From: Odiellus spinosus
Taxonomy: Eukaryota > Arthropoda > Arachnida > Opiliones > Phalangiidae
NCBI GenBank assembly: GCA_963920705.1
Contig: OY987234.1
Span: 3,999,351-4,063,350 of the forward strand
Length of the DNA: 64,000 nt
Direction: 5' to 3'
Position numbers and translations under genes: made by a program. The notes beneath the pieces are model-generated. The model saw only the letters and a program-made list of their open reading frames with translations. It had not been told where the DNA came from and ran no database searches. Positions 44,541-55,719 of the stretch are shown in pieces (position 1 is the stretch's first letter; every line of letters begins with the position of its first letter).

Positions 44541-45426
44541 TAAAATTCATGGCAAGTTAATTTTGTTTTGAAAGATACCTTTATTATACACAGATACGCA
44601 TTAAAATATTTTTGGTTTAAATTTCTTTTCTGCTGAGCGATTGCAAAATTTTTTAAATTCACCCATATAATTGAGGTAATATAAATTTTAGATGCCAACA
44701 ATGGGTTTTAAATTGTGGAAATAGCAAGCTCTACGGACTGAGCCCGGCAGTGTTATACAAAAATCGCAGGATTTGCTCGGACCATTTTGAACTTGGCCAG
44801 TTTATGAACCCTCTAAAGAAGCGACTAATCAAAAAAGCTGTTCCAACTATTTTTGAGGCTGAAGTGGAAATACTTCCCAGCCCCGTAACTCCAGTACAAA
44901 AATCACGAGCAGCAAAACGTGATGCCCAAGGTAATACATCAAGAACTCCGGAGATTTCCATTCCAAAAAGGTTAGGTTCAACACCAAGAAGATTAAGAGT
45001 TGCACCAGTGGAAACCCCAGTTATTACCACACCAAATAGGGTAGTAACGCCGAGAATATCAAAAATCAGTGGGTTGAAAACTACTCCTAGAAGATCATCT
45101 AAACGAAAAGCCAGCAAAATTGAACCTGAGCTATTTATAAGAAGACGTAGGCTAGCAGAATACCAGAAAAATCTACTTTCTCCAGATAAAATAGGTGATA
45201 GTAGTGTGTGAAGGATTTTCAAAGTTTCAATTGCATAATCTAATCTTGTCTTTAAATTTATTTAGAACCTTCAAATAGTACTGAAGAAAATAAGCTCTTA
45301 ATATCTCAAGAGGAACGTTCTGTCCTAAATTCCTTGATCCGTCAATATTTGTTGACCAATGGTTACCTGGAGGCTTACCATAATGTTCCAAGTTTTCAAA
45401 CAGAGAAGGTAAAATAAATCTATTAA

Positions 45427-45996
45427 AGGGAGGGTGAAGTGGAAAATCAAGTGATGTTTTTTGATTCTTTATCTAAAAATAAGACCTGTTTGCTTATTAA
45501 AACATTCGGGAAATATCTCTGGACTTTTTAAAAAATCAAAATAGGTGCCAATTTTAACATAAAATTCAAATATTCGAAACACCCACCTCCGACCAATCAC
45601 AGCAGGCGTAATGTAGTGTTTAACGAAGAGTAAGTAATGGTAAAGCCAGGTTTAACATTGCGTATCGCTCTGCGTTAGCCTTTACTCCATTGGCGTTTTT
45701 GGCTGACAGCCAATCATCAGCCGAGAATATCAATGGAGTAAAGGCTTACGCGGAGCCATACGCAATGTTAAACCTGGCTTTACCGTTGCTTACTCTTCGT
45801 TAAACACTACATTACGCCTGCTGTGATTGGTCGGAGGCGGATGTTTCTAATATTTGAATTTTATGGTAAAATTGGCACCTAATTTGATTTTTAAAAAGTC
45901 CAGAGATATTTTCCGAATGTTTTAATCCTCAAACAGGTCTTATTTTTAGATAAAGAATCGATAAAACATCACTTGATTTTCCACTTTACCCTCCCT
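45427..45996. mobile_element. TTAA-flanked foldback MITE in intron 3
   Basis: The ends AGGGAGGGTGAAGTGGAAAA and its near-complement are bounded by TTAA at 45,423-45,426 and 45,997-46,000. The arms are ~270 bp, pairing through CCTCCGACCAATCACAGCAG and TTAACATTGCGTAT to a small loop near 45,715. TTAA duplications are used by piggyBac and Kolobok elements. No coding frame. Confidence 0.85.
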
Positions 45997-46266
45997 TTAA
46001 ATTTATTATATAACTTCTAATTAATTTCTTTATTTAGCATAACCAAATCTCGTTGATTCAGATGTTTAGAAGCCAAATGGAAAGTCAAGAAACTTCAGGT
46101 AAAATAATTTCATTGGATAGAGTTTGAAAGATAAATCAAGTCGCAAAGAACGCTTGATATCTCCCTTCTGTATATGGTTGTAGGTTTTTAAAATATCAGT
46201 CATTTAGAAATCAGTAAAACAGCAATATCGGTAGAGAGAATTTACCTTGGCTCTTCGTATTTTCAG

Positions 46267-46712
46267 AATGTAACTCTACATTCAATGTACCTGTAGCACC
46301 AACCAAGAAAAATAAAACAACTGAAACACCAGTAATAGCATTAGTAGGATTAACAAACAAAAAGAAAACACCTGATACGCCAGGAAAAGCTTTGTTAAAA
46401 AAGAAATTAAGAGTCAAGTCCTCGGTGATTAGCCGTTACAAAAGAAGAATATCTACTTTAAAAACCGTTCTTGCCCATTCCAAGAAGGAGAAAATAAAGA
46501 CAATTTTAACGTATAGCAAAGACCTATTAACGGACCAGCAGCAGATGTTTTTCGCCACTCAGTTAAGACAATCATGTGCGAAACGTAAAGGCAGACGATG
46601 GAGTGAGAATGATAAGAAAATTGCACTCTCGATACATTACCAAAGTCCAAAATGTTATAAACTTCTTAGAAAAATATTCAAGCTACCCCACAGTCGAACC
46701 CTACGTGACTGA
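46267..46712 (+). pseudogene. P-type transposase exon 5, part 1 (up to nonsense codon)
   Basis: The frame opens at the exon 5 acceptor (TTTTCAG) with a Thr/Pro/Lys linker. It then reads a coiled, basic region (VISRYKRRISTLKTVL), followed by WSENDKKIALSIHYQSPKCY and LLRKIFKLPHSRTLRD. This is the block that precedes the catalytic domain in THAP9/P transposases. TGA follows at the position of the usual Trp in the RTLRxW motif. Confidence 0.85.
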
Positions 46713-47717
46713 CTCTCAACTATCAACCTTGATCCTGGATTAAACTCTTTCATATTTGAGGCTCTACAAAAAAAGGTTAAAAAAATGAAAAGTAAAGATC
46801 GAAATTGCATTTTGACTGTAGACGAAATGTCGTTAGCTGAAGGCCTTTCCTATGACCCAGCCAAAGATACGATAGAAGGTTTTGTGGACTACGGTGATGT
46901 TGGTAAACAATGCGTACTTGGAAATGAAGCTCTTGTCGTAATGGTCCATGGCCTTTTTAAACAATATAAACAACCAGTGGGATATGTTCTTGCTAAAGGA
47001 ACAACTAACACCGAATTTTTGAAAAGCTTTCTAATTGAATGCGTAAATAAATTAGATAAAATTGGGTTGAATGTAAGAAGCATTGTCTGCGATCAAGGTG
47101 GAACAAATAGAGGTGTCTATAAGAAACTAAACGTGACGAAAACTGAACCCTTCATTTACCTAAATAACAAAAAAATTTACTGCATGTATGACTGCCCCCA
47201 TCTTCTTAAGAGTTTGAGAAATAACTTCAGAAAGTACGTTATAAAATACCAAGGTAAAAGATTGTTATTTCATTATGTGGACGAGTTTTTTAAAAAAGAC
47301 AGTAAAAGAGAAATAAGACTTGCTCCAAAGCTATTAACTAAAACATTAAACCCAAATAATTATGAAAAGATGAGGGTGAAATTAGCCGCGCAACTTTTTA
47401 GCCATTCAGTGGCAGTAGGAATGTCTACGTACATTTCTTTTGGTGAGTTGGAAGCTCAAGCTAGCGCAACTGCAGAGTTCATAGGTAATGTCGACGAGGC
47501 ATTTGATGCTGTTAACTGCAACAAATTTACAAGCTCCAAGAAACTTCTAAGACCATTCAAAGAAGGATCGGGACATGTTGAAGCCTTGCAGAAAGCAAGG
47601 AAGATGTTCGAAGAACTAGAATTTGATGTTCCTAAGCATGTCAAAATTTACTGCGTGGATGGGTGGATTCAATCTATAACGGCAATATTAGGTTTATGGG
47701 AAGATTTGAAAAAATGA
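46713..47717 (+). pseudogene. P-type transposase catalytic (RNase H-like) region
   Basis: Continuous with the upstream frame after the TGA; the first ATG in frame is at 46,785. It holds CILTVDEMSLAEGL (first Asp), EGFVDYGD, VRSIVCDQGGTNRGVY (second Asp) and YCMYDCPHLLKSLRNNF, as in P-element and THAP9 transposases, with the GTP-binding-type insertion region after it. It ends at GLWEDLKK with a stop created by a one-base shift. Confidence 0.88.
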
Positions 47718-48699
47718 AGGGTTCAAGTTTTTCTTCACAAGAAGACTTAACCAAGATCCACTAGAAAACCTGTTTGCAACAATAAGGCAAAGGAGAGGAA
47801 ACAGCTCAAACCCAACTCCTACCCAATTTAAAAATGGCTTCAAGCAAGTTGTAATGATGACTCTATATACAAGTTGTGACAATCAAAATTGCGAAACTGA
47901 TGCAAATGAAACTCTTTTCTCCTTAAAAACTTTATCTATGGAACTAAGCAAAAAAGACAAGCAACCTATCGTAACAGATGATGATAATCGGAGTAATCCC
48001 AAGAAGGCAGCATTAAAAATTTCGGAAGTTGAAACCATGGTCAAAGAATTTGGAAACAAAATCGATTTGAATTGTCTTGCATATATAATTGGGAGCTCTA
48101 TGCGCAAAGTGAAGGGAAATCATGACTGCAACTCTCACGAAATTTGCACTTTCATAACAGAATCTGAATCTATGAAGTGTGATAGTCAGATATTTATACA
48201 TCTAAAAGCATATACTCATGATAAGGGAGATTTTGGGGGGCTAATTGCTCCTTCCGATGCAGTAGTTGGCTTAATGTTGCAGTACGAGAAAATATTCCTC
48301 AAAGTATTCAACCAAAGTATGAATTTACCAAACATTCTGGAAAGTTGCATCGTAGAATGCAGAGCAAATATTTCTTGCAATGATGTTTGTGAAGGGTTCC
48401 TGAAAAAACTTTTGAAACTGTATTGTAGAATGAGATTGTATTATGCAGTAAAATTTTTAAATGCTGGTATAGCCGATGAGAAAGAACAAAAAGCTAAAGT
48501 TGCCAAAGCAAAGAAGTTAGAGAAGGAAAAAGAAATAGCAGTGGCCAATGCTAAAAAAGATTACTGCTCGAAACAAAGTCCCAATGAAGTTCCACCAATT
48601 TCCAATCAAGTTCCTACGAAGCCAAGTGATAAATTGACTGTAACCTCTAGACCTCCGAAATTTAAAAAGTTAATGAGGGTGCAACATATGAGTTGTTAA
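47718..48699 (+). pseudogene. P-type transposase C-terminal region
   Basis: After the frameshift the frame continues GFKFFFTRRLNQDPLENLFA and IRQRRGNSSNPTPTQF, the conserved C-terminal acidic motif block of THAP9/P. It runs through FITESESMKCD and a Lys/Glu coiled coil (DEKEQKAKVAKAKKLEKE) to a stop at 48,699. A degenerate copy of its end (KLTV...RNQKKLL) appears at 51,420-51,490. Confidence 0.8.
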
Positions 48700-49230
48700 C
48701 TACTAACAAGCCGCAGCCAACAATCAAAAGGGTAAAAGATATTTCAAAAATTAATATTGATGATGATTTAAGTGATATTCTGACATTAGATGGACTCAAA
48801 CACCAGAATTGGAACCGTTACAAGAATCCGACCTTCTCTTTCATTTGTTAGTCTTAGATACTAGCACACCAATCGCTTCAGATTTATTTCCTCATCAACA
48901 TATATTGTGAGTGAAGAAGGAGGTTAGACCATTCTAAGAACATCTGATATTGAAACCAGTTTTATTTCTAGGCAGTTTGATTCCGAGTATCTTCTGTTTC
49001 TCGAAATATACCACTCAAATTCTATTATCAGCGTGTCGAAGATAATACAACTCTGTGATGGGTTAGATATTGAGATTGCAGGTGCTCTTGGACGAAATTG
49101 CCAGGGATCCTAACCAGCAACAGCTTCCCTTAGAAGATATTGAGAAACTATTAGATCTTCTTTTAGAACCGTCTATTCATAAAAGGTGCAGAAATATTTA
49201 AAGAAATTTTCAAGACCTAACTTTACCATA
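48700..49230 (+). other. Decayed 3' region of the P-type element
   Basis: Short open stretches (for example LEDIEKLLDLLLEP near 49,130) are separated by stops. I do not recognise a protein. It ends at TA before the DD41D terminus at 49,231. Confidence 0.35.
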
Positions 49231-50090
49231 CAGGGTGGAAACCTTCGCCGGCGTCCAGTCGAGATACTTCCCCTTACGCATTGTTGTTATTCAGTGAAAT
49301 GTTAAGGGATTTACAGGCGCTATTGGGATCAGTTCACTTCAGTTCCACTTAATAATCAAAGGTTTCAGTTTTAATGTAGAGAAATGAAATGCACAAGTGA
49401 AATCAATGACGGATTTAATTTAATTTAATTAGGAAAGAAAAGATGTCACTTGCGGAAAAAAATAGCCCAAATTGAAGTTAATCAAACATTTCCAAATTTA
49501 AACATTAAACTCTTCAAATTTAATAACAAAGCATTACATTAAATGTTCAAAATGTCTTCCGTCGATTGCCGACAACGGAATTGGCAGTTTTCTCTTTCGC
49601 GAGTTAACATCTCAGGAGAAACGAGAGCAGCCGCTTGCTGAATTCGGTCTCGAAGGCTATCAAGTGTTGGTGGCTCAGTGGCGTACACAAGGCTTTGTAC
49701 ATACCCCCAAAAGAAAAAATCCACCGGCGTTAAATCTGGCGAACGAGGTGGCCAAGCGACTGGAAAGGTTAAATGTTTCTCATTGAAGAAAGCAGTCCGT
49801 TTTTTGTTGTTTGAATGACCTAGACTGTTTTGTCGAATCACCGTGCCTCTTTCAAGAAATCGGGTTTTTACAAAACAGTCTAGGTCATAATCCACCAACA
49901 AAAAACGGACTGCTTTCTTCAATGAGAAACATTTAACCTTTGTTTCGTAGTCTACGTCATGCACAACAAAATTCTTATTTTTTGAAACAATAAAAAACCA
50001 AGACAGTAAATGCGAAACAAAGGCTACTTGTTTCTAATTGAAGAAAGCAGTCCTTTTTCTAGCTTACATCTGGTAAAACAGGGCTGAAAT
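49231..50090 (-). mobile_element. DD41D copy A, rearranged
   Basis: The terminus CAGGGTGGAAACC follows TA (49,229-49,230). The minus strand carries the transposase C-terminus. Beyond it a ~60-bp inverted repeat (49,786-49,840 vs 49,875-49,935, with AAAGCAGTCCGTTTTTTGTT) encloses a fragment of the transposase N-terminal region. The other terminus is not found. Confidence 0.65.
49539..49964 (-). pseudogene. DD41D transposase C-terminal fragment fused to N-terminal piece
   Basis: Reading on the minus strand, an unrelated start is followed by TRFLERGTVIR (N-terminal region), then a jump to VAWPPRSPDLTPVDFFFWG (third catalytic Asp) and the true C-terminus ATEPPTLDSLRDRIQQ. The central two-thirds of the transposase, including the first two Asp residues, is missing. 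The C-terminus here is exactly the part that copy B lacks. Confidence 0.8.
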
Positions 50091-50094
50091 TGAT

Positions 50095-51039
50095 TTGTAC
50101 AGTTTTGAGGATTACCTTGAAATGTTTTTCATTTACGGAGAGTGTCAGAGAAACGCAAGGTTAGCTGATAGGACGTTTGCAGAAAGGTTTCCGAACCGGC
50201 CACATCCGGGGCATCAAGTTATTTTAAACGCAAAAACCCGATTTCTTGAAAGAGGCACGGTGATTCGACGTAATGCACCAGTGCGACATCAACATCATCC
50301 GCCAGTTGTACAAGGAGGTGGACACGGGGCGGGCAGACGAAACGAAGTAGTAAGGCGTATCGTAGAAAACCCCCACACCAGTTCACGGGCAATCGGAGCG
50401 GAATTAAATTGTTCTCATACAACGGTCTTAAAAATTCTTCGTGGTGAAGGATTTCACCCCTACAAAATTCATCTTCACCAACATCTTAAACCACAAGACT
50501 TTGGACCGCGCGTAGAGTTTTGCCGATGGGTATTGGACCAAATTGAAGTTGATGGAAATTTCCTAAACCACGTACTTACGAGTGATGGGTGTACGTTTTA
50601 CCGGGACGGTACAGTTAACCGCCACAACATGCACTACTGGTCGAGGGAAAATCCCCATTGGCTAAGGGCGAATCATCACCAAGAAAACTGGAGGATAAAC
50701 GTTTGGTGTGGATTGTTAGGTGATCGTGTAATTGGACCTGTTTTTCTCGAACAACATCTAAACGGAGATCGTTACGTTGATCTCTTAAACACCGTAGTGT
50801 CCGATGCCCTAGACGATCTTCCCTTAGCAGAACGAAGACGAGTCTGGTACCAGCACGATGGTGCACCACCGCATTTTGCACGTGTTTCTCGGGATTGGCT
50901 AGACGCGGAATTCGGTCCCCAATGGATAGGTCGTGGTGGTCCAGTCGCTTGGCCACCTCGTTCGCCAGATTTAACGCCGGTGGATTTTTTCTTTTGGGGG
51001 TATGTACAAAGCCTTGTGTACATCTATAGAAGCAGTTGA
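50095..51039 (+). pseudogene. DD41D transposase, near full length, C-terminally truncated
   Basis: A 314-codon frame, first ATG at 50,119. It has an N-terminal helix-turn-helix region (ARLADRTFAERFP; NEVVRRIVENPHTSSRAIGA with TTVLKILRGEGF), then LTSDGCTFYRDG (first Asp), NVWCGLLGDRVIGPVF, QHDGAPPHF (second Asp) and SPDLTPVDFFFWG (third Asp), again 41 residues apart. It breaks off after VQSLVY, losing about 40 C-terminal residues. Same DD41D group as the 29-kb element but clearly a different family (different termini and sequence). Confidence 0.9.
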
Positions 51040-51560
51040 GAGCTGCAGTTTCCGGAGTGTCTGCCTCTGCTTGTTTAGATTTTGAAACTAGCGATAATGA
51101 TACAGAGTGATTAGCTGTTAAAATCAACCGAGAATGGTTTAAGAAGTCGGTGTTTCAAGAGTGGAACCTCTTTGAAAGCATGCGCCTCGCTTCTATCCAA
51201 ATTAACTTACGAAGATCCTATGGCCATTATGAATTTAAAGGTAACGTGTTTAAGAATATTTTAGAATTTTCATTTACCTATAAAGTATTTGTTATAGGGT
51301 TTTCATCTTCCAATACTTCAGCAATGTTTACTCCTAGGAGCGAAACAAATAACTATTAGAGTTAGTAGATTGTTACCCTCGGCTAGTAACAGCGAATTAG
51401 ATTCACCTACCATACCCGAAGTTCCTACTGCAAAAACAAGTTATAAATTGACTGTACCTCTAGACCTCCGAAATCAAAAGAAACTACTACTTAATCCTAA
51501 AATGTGGCACGATTCTTTAATTTGCATGAAGAATCCATTTAATTTCATTGCTCATTAATT
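51040..51560 (+). pseudogene. Degenerate P-type C-terminal end, second copy
   Basis: The short frame 51,370-51,558 contains KLTVPLDLRNQKKLL, similar in nucleotide and protein to the end of the P-type gene near 48,610-48,680. The part before it is broken by many stops. Together with the terminal-like sequence at 51,578 it looks like the 3' end of a P-type transposon. Confidence 0.45.
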
Positions 51561-53060
51561 CTGGAAGATATTTTTAATCGGGTACGTTCTCTTTTCTTCT
51601 AGCTTCATTTAATTAAGTCTTACGGTAATTAAAAGTTTTAATCCTAAAACAAATATAAATTTATCCTGGTCAATTTCAACCTGCAGTTTCGCAATATTTC
51701 CATACCATTATTAGAAGGACGAGGAAAATTGCTTCGTTGATTTTAGCAGAATATCAAGAGGTCGCTGTTAGTACCAAATTAATAACATGGCACGATTCTT
51801 TGACGATGGGATCATCACTGAAAATTCAACCAATATGTAACATTTTTTTTCCTGATTCCTAAAAGGGAGTGTTCCAAAATAAATTCCTACCACTTCTAAA
51901 GTCGTAACAATAATAATTTTCTCCCTTGGATTTGTTCTAACGTATTCTCTTTAAAAAACTATAGGCAGAGGCTTATCACCGTCTTAGAAATGTGTTGTAA
52001 CTTTTTTTTTTGGCAGGATATCACGTTTATAAATAATTGATGATTTGAAAAGTTTGATTTCATGTAGATAAATTCGTCTTTTGATTTATGTCAGATGAAT
52101 CTCATTAAGAAATTTTATTTTACAATAAAATTTGAAGGATTACGTGTGGTTTCAGTTTGACAAATCAGTCTAATTAGCAATGGAACAATCTCTAAGAAAT
52201 GATTGTACTATATAAACGTTCTAGGTGTAAGTTTAATTTCAGGTTGATATGATGTCTCTTACATCGGATGAATCTCATTAAGAAATGGTGGTATTTTTAA
52301 TTTAGAATAAACTTTCTAGGATTAAGTGTGATTTTAGTTTGATAAATCCTTAGTTTTAATATAACGTTAGATGAAATAAATTAAGGTGGTATTTTAGAAT
52401 CAATTCCAAGAATTAAGTTTGCTTTCAGGTGGATATAAGTCTTCTTAATTAACAATGGATTAATCAATATGAAATTGTTATAAGAAAAAAGCGCGTTCTA
52501 GGTTAAACTCTTACGAAATAATTATGCTGAAGATGAAAGTAGAATTTTCTATTAGTATGATTCCAATAACTTGGTAAACATGTCTAAAACTTTGAATCAA
52601 ATGCGTTTAAATTTAGTGGGATATAGTTATGTTTAAATGAAATTTGGTAGAATAAATATCAATTACATTTCACTATAAGAGAAATTGATAAAGCTGCTTA
52701 CATTTAAAAACAATGTAGTAGTCAACCAGCGGCATGATAAAAAATAGATTTGTCATGCTTGTTTTGTTTAAGATTCTAATTATAGATAATGATGGATCAG
52801 TCGCTTCTCGATTGTTAGTTAATTTGGTCTTTTTAAATCATTTTATACAAACGTACTAGTTTTTCTTTAAAGCATTTGATCAATTTTATCATGGTAGTGA
52901 GCCGCCTCTAAATTTAAAAATAAAAACTCCGTTTGAAAGTTCCGCCAATAAAATAAATGACAAGGACTACTTTAAGTACTACAATGTATAAAAAATAGTC
53001 TGTGGAAAAATCATGAACCAAAAAGCAGATGACGCTGCACAAAAAGCGTTAACAGTTTTT
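51561..53060. repeat. AT-rich noncoding stretch with degenerate repeats
   Basis: 51,578-51,660 resembles the left arm of the foldback at 43,115-43,190. From about 52,030 to 52,500 motifs recur irregularly every ~90-180 bp: GATGAATCTCATTAAGAAAT at 52,093 and 52,266, and GATTACGTGTGGTTTCAGTT / GATTAAGTGTGATTTTAGTT / AATTAAGTTTGCTTTCAGGT. No gene recognised. Confidence 0.5.
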
Positions 53061-53065
53061 TAACG

Positions 53066-53419
53066 TTAGCACGCCTGTCTAGTAAGCGTAGCGTTAGATA
53101 GTCTTTGATTTAGAGGATCCTGTGGGTCATCTGACATTTGTAAACCCTTTAATTCCATAAACTCTTCGATCTCTCTACAACCCATGCTGACTATTTGATT
53201 GCAAACATATGGCGATTCGACGGCGATAAATTCTATACTTTTTTCTGGGAATTGGCGATTTTCTAACCTAACTTTTACTTTTTTACAAGTTACGGTTTCT
53301 GGCTCTTTGGAAGCGTATTTGTAAATATCAAGGGATTGTTTTCCAACTACAGGAAGACTTAATTTTTTCGATAGATCTTCTCTGATCACGCTTATCTGAC
53401 TCCCCCATCTAGGACGCAT
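53066..53419 (-). pseudogene. BEL/Pao aspartic protease fragment
   Basis: After CVLDGG in the upstream frame (Asp of the D(S/T)G-type site, here followed by Gly-Gly), this frame continues SQISVIREDLSKKLSLPVVG, KVKVRLENRQFPEKSIEFIAV and a terminal ALLSNATL-like stretch. This matches the DUF1758 protease region of BEL/Pao. The two frames are offset by one base near 53,405. It stops at 53,066, where non-BEL sequence begins. Confidence 0.75.
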
Positions 53420-54252
53420 CTAACCTTAAACTGATCTTTAGGCTGGCAGGGGTTTTTGGCGTAAGCTAAAGCTGTTTGAAGTTGTACCGTTTTTTCGGTA
53501 TTATCAACTGGGGTTAGGGCAGAAACTACGTTTTGTCTTTCGCTTTCTATTTTATTTTCATTTTCTTTTTGTTTTTCAACTAAGTGGCATTCGTTTTGCT
53601 CACAAACAGCGAAATTGTGCTTTTTTAGGCACTTCCTACAAGTTTTAAATCTTGATCGGCAATTTTGCATATCGTGCCCGAAGCGAAGACAAATGTAGCA
53701 TCTGCCACTTTCCCTTACGTTATCTCTTTTTTGTTGGAACGTAAACTTATTGCAATGTATAGTTTTATGCTCTTTGTTGGAGCAAAATATACAAAATATA
53801 CTTTCGGGAAATTGCTTATAGTTTCCCTTTACTGGGTTAACTAAGGTGGTGACGGATGGGTTATACCTTTTTTGTTTTTGTCTATCATGGGTATAAGTGC
53901 TGAATTTTGACTGGGAATCTTTTACTGTTTTCCCCCCATTTGATCCTGACGTTGCACCTAGAATTTCCGCCATCTCTCTACTTTCGATTTGCTCAGTGAT
54001 AAACGTAATTAATTCATCCGCGTCCCAACTATCTAATTTAGATGTGGCGTTAGGTTTGGGCTTTCTTTTAAGGCAAAATTCGGTTCTAATATCCGCGGGT
54101 AAACATCTCAATAAGGCTGGGCATAAAAAGGCGGCTTTCTCTGAAGTATCGAAACCCATTGACCTTAAGCTCCTAATACTGACTTCGCAGGTTGTTAATA
54201 ATTGGCGAAGTGCGGGGACATTTTTTGAGCTCGTAACCGGCTGAATTTCCAA
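53392..54252 (-). pseudogene. BEL/Pao Gag C-terminal half with zinc knuckles
   Basis: A 286-codon frame: ALRQLLTTCEVSIRSLRSMG and LRCLPADIRTEF are typical of BEL Gag. The Cys/His clusters FCIFCSNKEHKTIHC, CYICLRFGHDMQNC and CRKCLKKHNFAVC form the characteristic BEL knuckle series. The end leads into the protease Asp. It is offset from the upstream Gag frame by an indel near 54,385. Confidence 0.88.
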
Positions 54253-54364
54253 AAGTTTATTAATATGAGCATGAATAGCTAAATCGGCTCGCGCGAATCT
54301 ATTTTTAAGAACCTCGATTGCCTCGTCATAAGCTGCTTCAGTATGTTCAAAATTTACTACAGCT

Positions 54365-55030
54365 TTAAGAGCTTCCCCACCTAAGTACCATTAGATAAAT
54401 TAATTTGTCAACCTTATCAATTCTTACGCTATCGTGGACGGTGACCTTGAATCGTTCCCAGAAGTGGTTCCATTTTTCGTAGTTTCCGTCAAATTTGGAG
54501 ATGCTGAGCGGTGGTAGTTTGACTTCAACCTTTCCTTGTGACGAAGGAGCGCTTCCGGTAGATCCTGGTCCGTTTAGTCCTGTTGTTGAGCCGTAGATCG
54601 AAGTATTCGATGATGGCAAAGTTCCTCCCATCTTCTTTATCATTCGGTTTACTTTTAATTTTACCGCGGTGATCTCCTCTTCATAGATGATCGCCTCGTC
54701 TTGATCCTTCTCGAGTTCCGCATCATTTTCGATTAACGGTTTTACGGCGAGTTCGGCGCATTTTAAATCTTCTTCCCTTTGAAGTAAGATTGTTAGATTA
54801 TCTTCCAGATCTTCGATATCCGGAACGGATGTAGATTTTAGAAGATTTCTAAGTTCATTTATTTTTCTTGTAGCGGCGGTTCGCGCACTTTTTCTGGTCG
54901 CTTTGGCGAGTTTTAACAGCTCCTTTGTTGATTTGATTGAGGCTGCTGCTTGATTTGATTGGCCAATTTGACTGCTGGTTCCTGGATTTTGAAGATTTGC
55001 CTGAACGTTGCTGGTGTTCGGGTCTGCCAT
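54365..55030 (-). pseudogene. BEL/Pao Gag N-terminal half
   Basis: A 221-codon frame starting MADPNTSN 72 bases downstream of the 5' LTR. It has a coiled-coil/DUF1759-type segment (KINELRNLLKSTS, LTILLQREEDLK), then LPPLSISKFDGNYEKWNHFW, the hallmark of BEL Gag. It ends in an out-of-frame LRWGSS at 54,365; the conserved block that should follow is in another frame. Confidence 0.88.
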
Positions 55031-55079
55031 CGTTTCGCGAATTGTTAATTATTATTATTATTTTTTTTTTTTTACTTTA

Positions 55080-55102
55080 CCGTCCCGGGTTTCGCGGTAC
55101 CA
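55080..55102 (-). promoter_or_regulatory. BEL primer-binding site
   Basis: Read on the minus strand, TGGTACCGCGAAACCCGGGA follows the LTR directly. It starts with TGG, and the segment resembles a tRNA 3' end. I do not name the tRNA. Confidence 0.6.
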
Positions 55103-55719
55103 TGAAGTATAGGGGTTTTTTAGTGAATTGGCTTTTGCCTATTTAAACTTTCTTCAACTATTGGTTCTTTCTTTGGAGAGCTAATTTTCTTTTATATATT
55201 GGGCGGACTGAAACACTCCAATATATTACTTAATTTTTACTAAGTTCGCGCGGCTAGTTTGCGATGACTATTTTTTTTCTAACTTTTGTTTTATTTTGTT
55301 TTGGAAAATAATTGCAACTTATTTTCTATTTCCTTTTAACTATTTTATTTTAAAAGTTTTCTCGCATTGGCGAGGATGACCATTTGGGTCCGACCGATGA
55401 GAATACAGTTTATTTCGAATCTGCCCCAAGCTTCGCTTTCAAACCCGGTCCACTCCTCATGCTCTTTTGTCAAGAAAAACCGGTATTTTTACCGCGCTTT
55501 TCTTAACCCCATCCCCTCTGACAACGTGGGGTGGATTTTAGCAGTAGTGGACCGCATTCCAAGCGAAACTTGAAGCTACATACAATGAAAGAAAAATATT
55601 TACAGAAAAATAGGATTTTTGGTAAATAGCAATTAAAGAGACGGTGAAATACAATTTTAAATTTTAAATGATATATACATGTTTTTCTTTTTCTTGCGTA
55701 TAACGCTCATTATTTTACA
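55103..55719 (-). repeat. BEL 5' LTR
   Basis: 617 bp, the same length as the 3' LTR and nearly identical. The main differences are near the TGAAG end (AGTGAATTGG vs AGTCCCTTGG) and a few single bases. Near-identity indicates a fairly recent insertion compared with the decay of the internal genes. Confidence 0.92.

Larger units (their letters stand above)
44145..48699 (+). pseudogene. P-superfamily THAP transposase gene, five exons
   Basis: Splicing I infer: exon 1 44,145-44,251, exon 2 44,692-45,194, exon 3 45,266-45,408, exon 4 46,038-46,098, exon 5 from 46,267. All junctions are GT...AG and keep phase. Exons 1-2 make a THAP zinc finger: CEGPNC, FRFPKEPE, QQW, CSDHF (48 residues between the second Cys and CSDH) and AVPTIF. 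Later exons give the Tnp_P_element-like body and the C-terminal GFKFFFTRR...LENLF block. Known P/THAP9 proteins have this order. Lesions: TGA at 46,710-46,712 where a Trp is expected, and a one-base frameshift near 47,716. Introns 1 and 3 carry repeats. Confidence 0.85.
38190..55719 (-). mobile_element. BEL/Pao LTR retrotransposon, split by an 11-kb interior
   Basis: Two LTRs of 617 bp (38,190-38,806 and 55,103-55,719) are flanked by ATATC at 38,185-38,189 and 55,720-55,724. The undisturbed target is visible at 30,420 (CTTCATATCCTGCC). Gene order on the minus strand is gag, protease, then, after an interruption from 53,060 down to 42,067, RNase H and integrase. The reverse transcriptase domain is missing, so the interior replaced or deleted coding sequence. 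LTRs, 5-bp duplication and domain types all fit BEL/Pao. Confidence 0.9.

Noticed and set aside
44731-45222. 163-codon minus-strand frame
   Set aside because: Antisense shadow of P-type exon 2, whose THAP residues and splice phases support the plus strand.
50615-51127. 170-codon minus-strand frame
   Set aside because: It overlaps the DD41D transposase on the opposite strand, and only the plus-strand frame has DDD motifs. It is a shadow.
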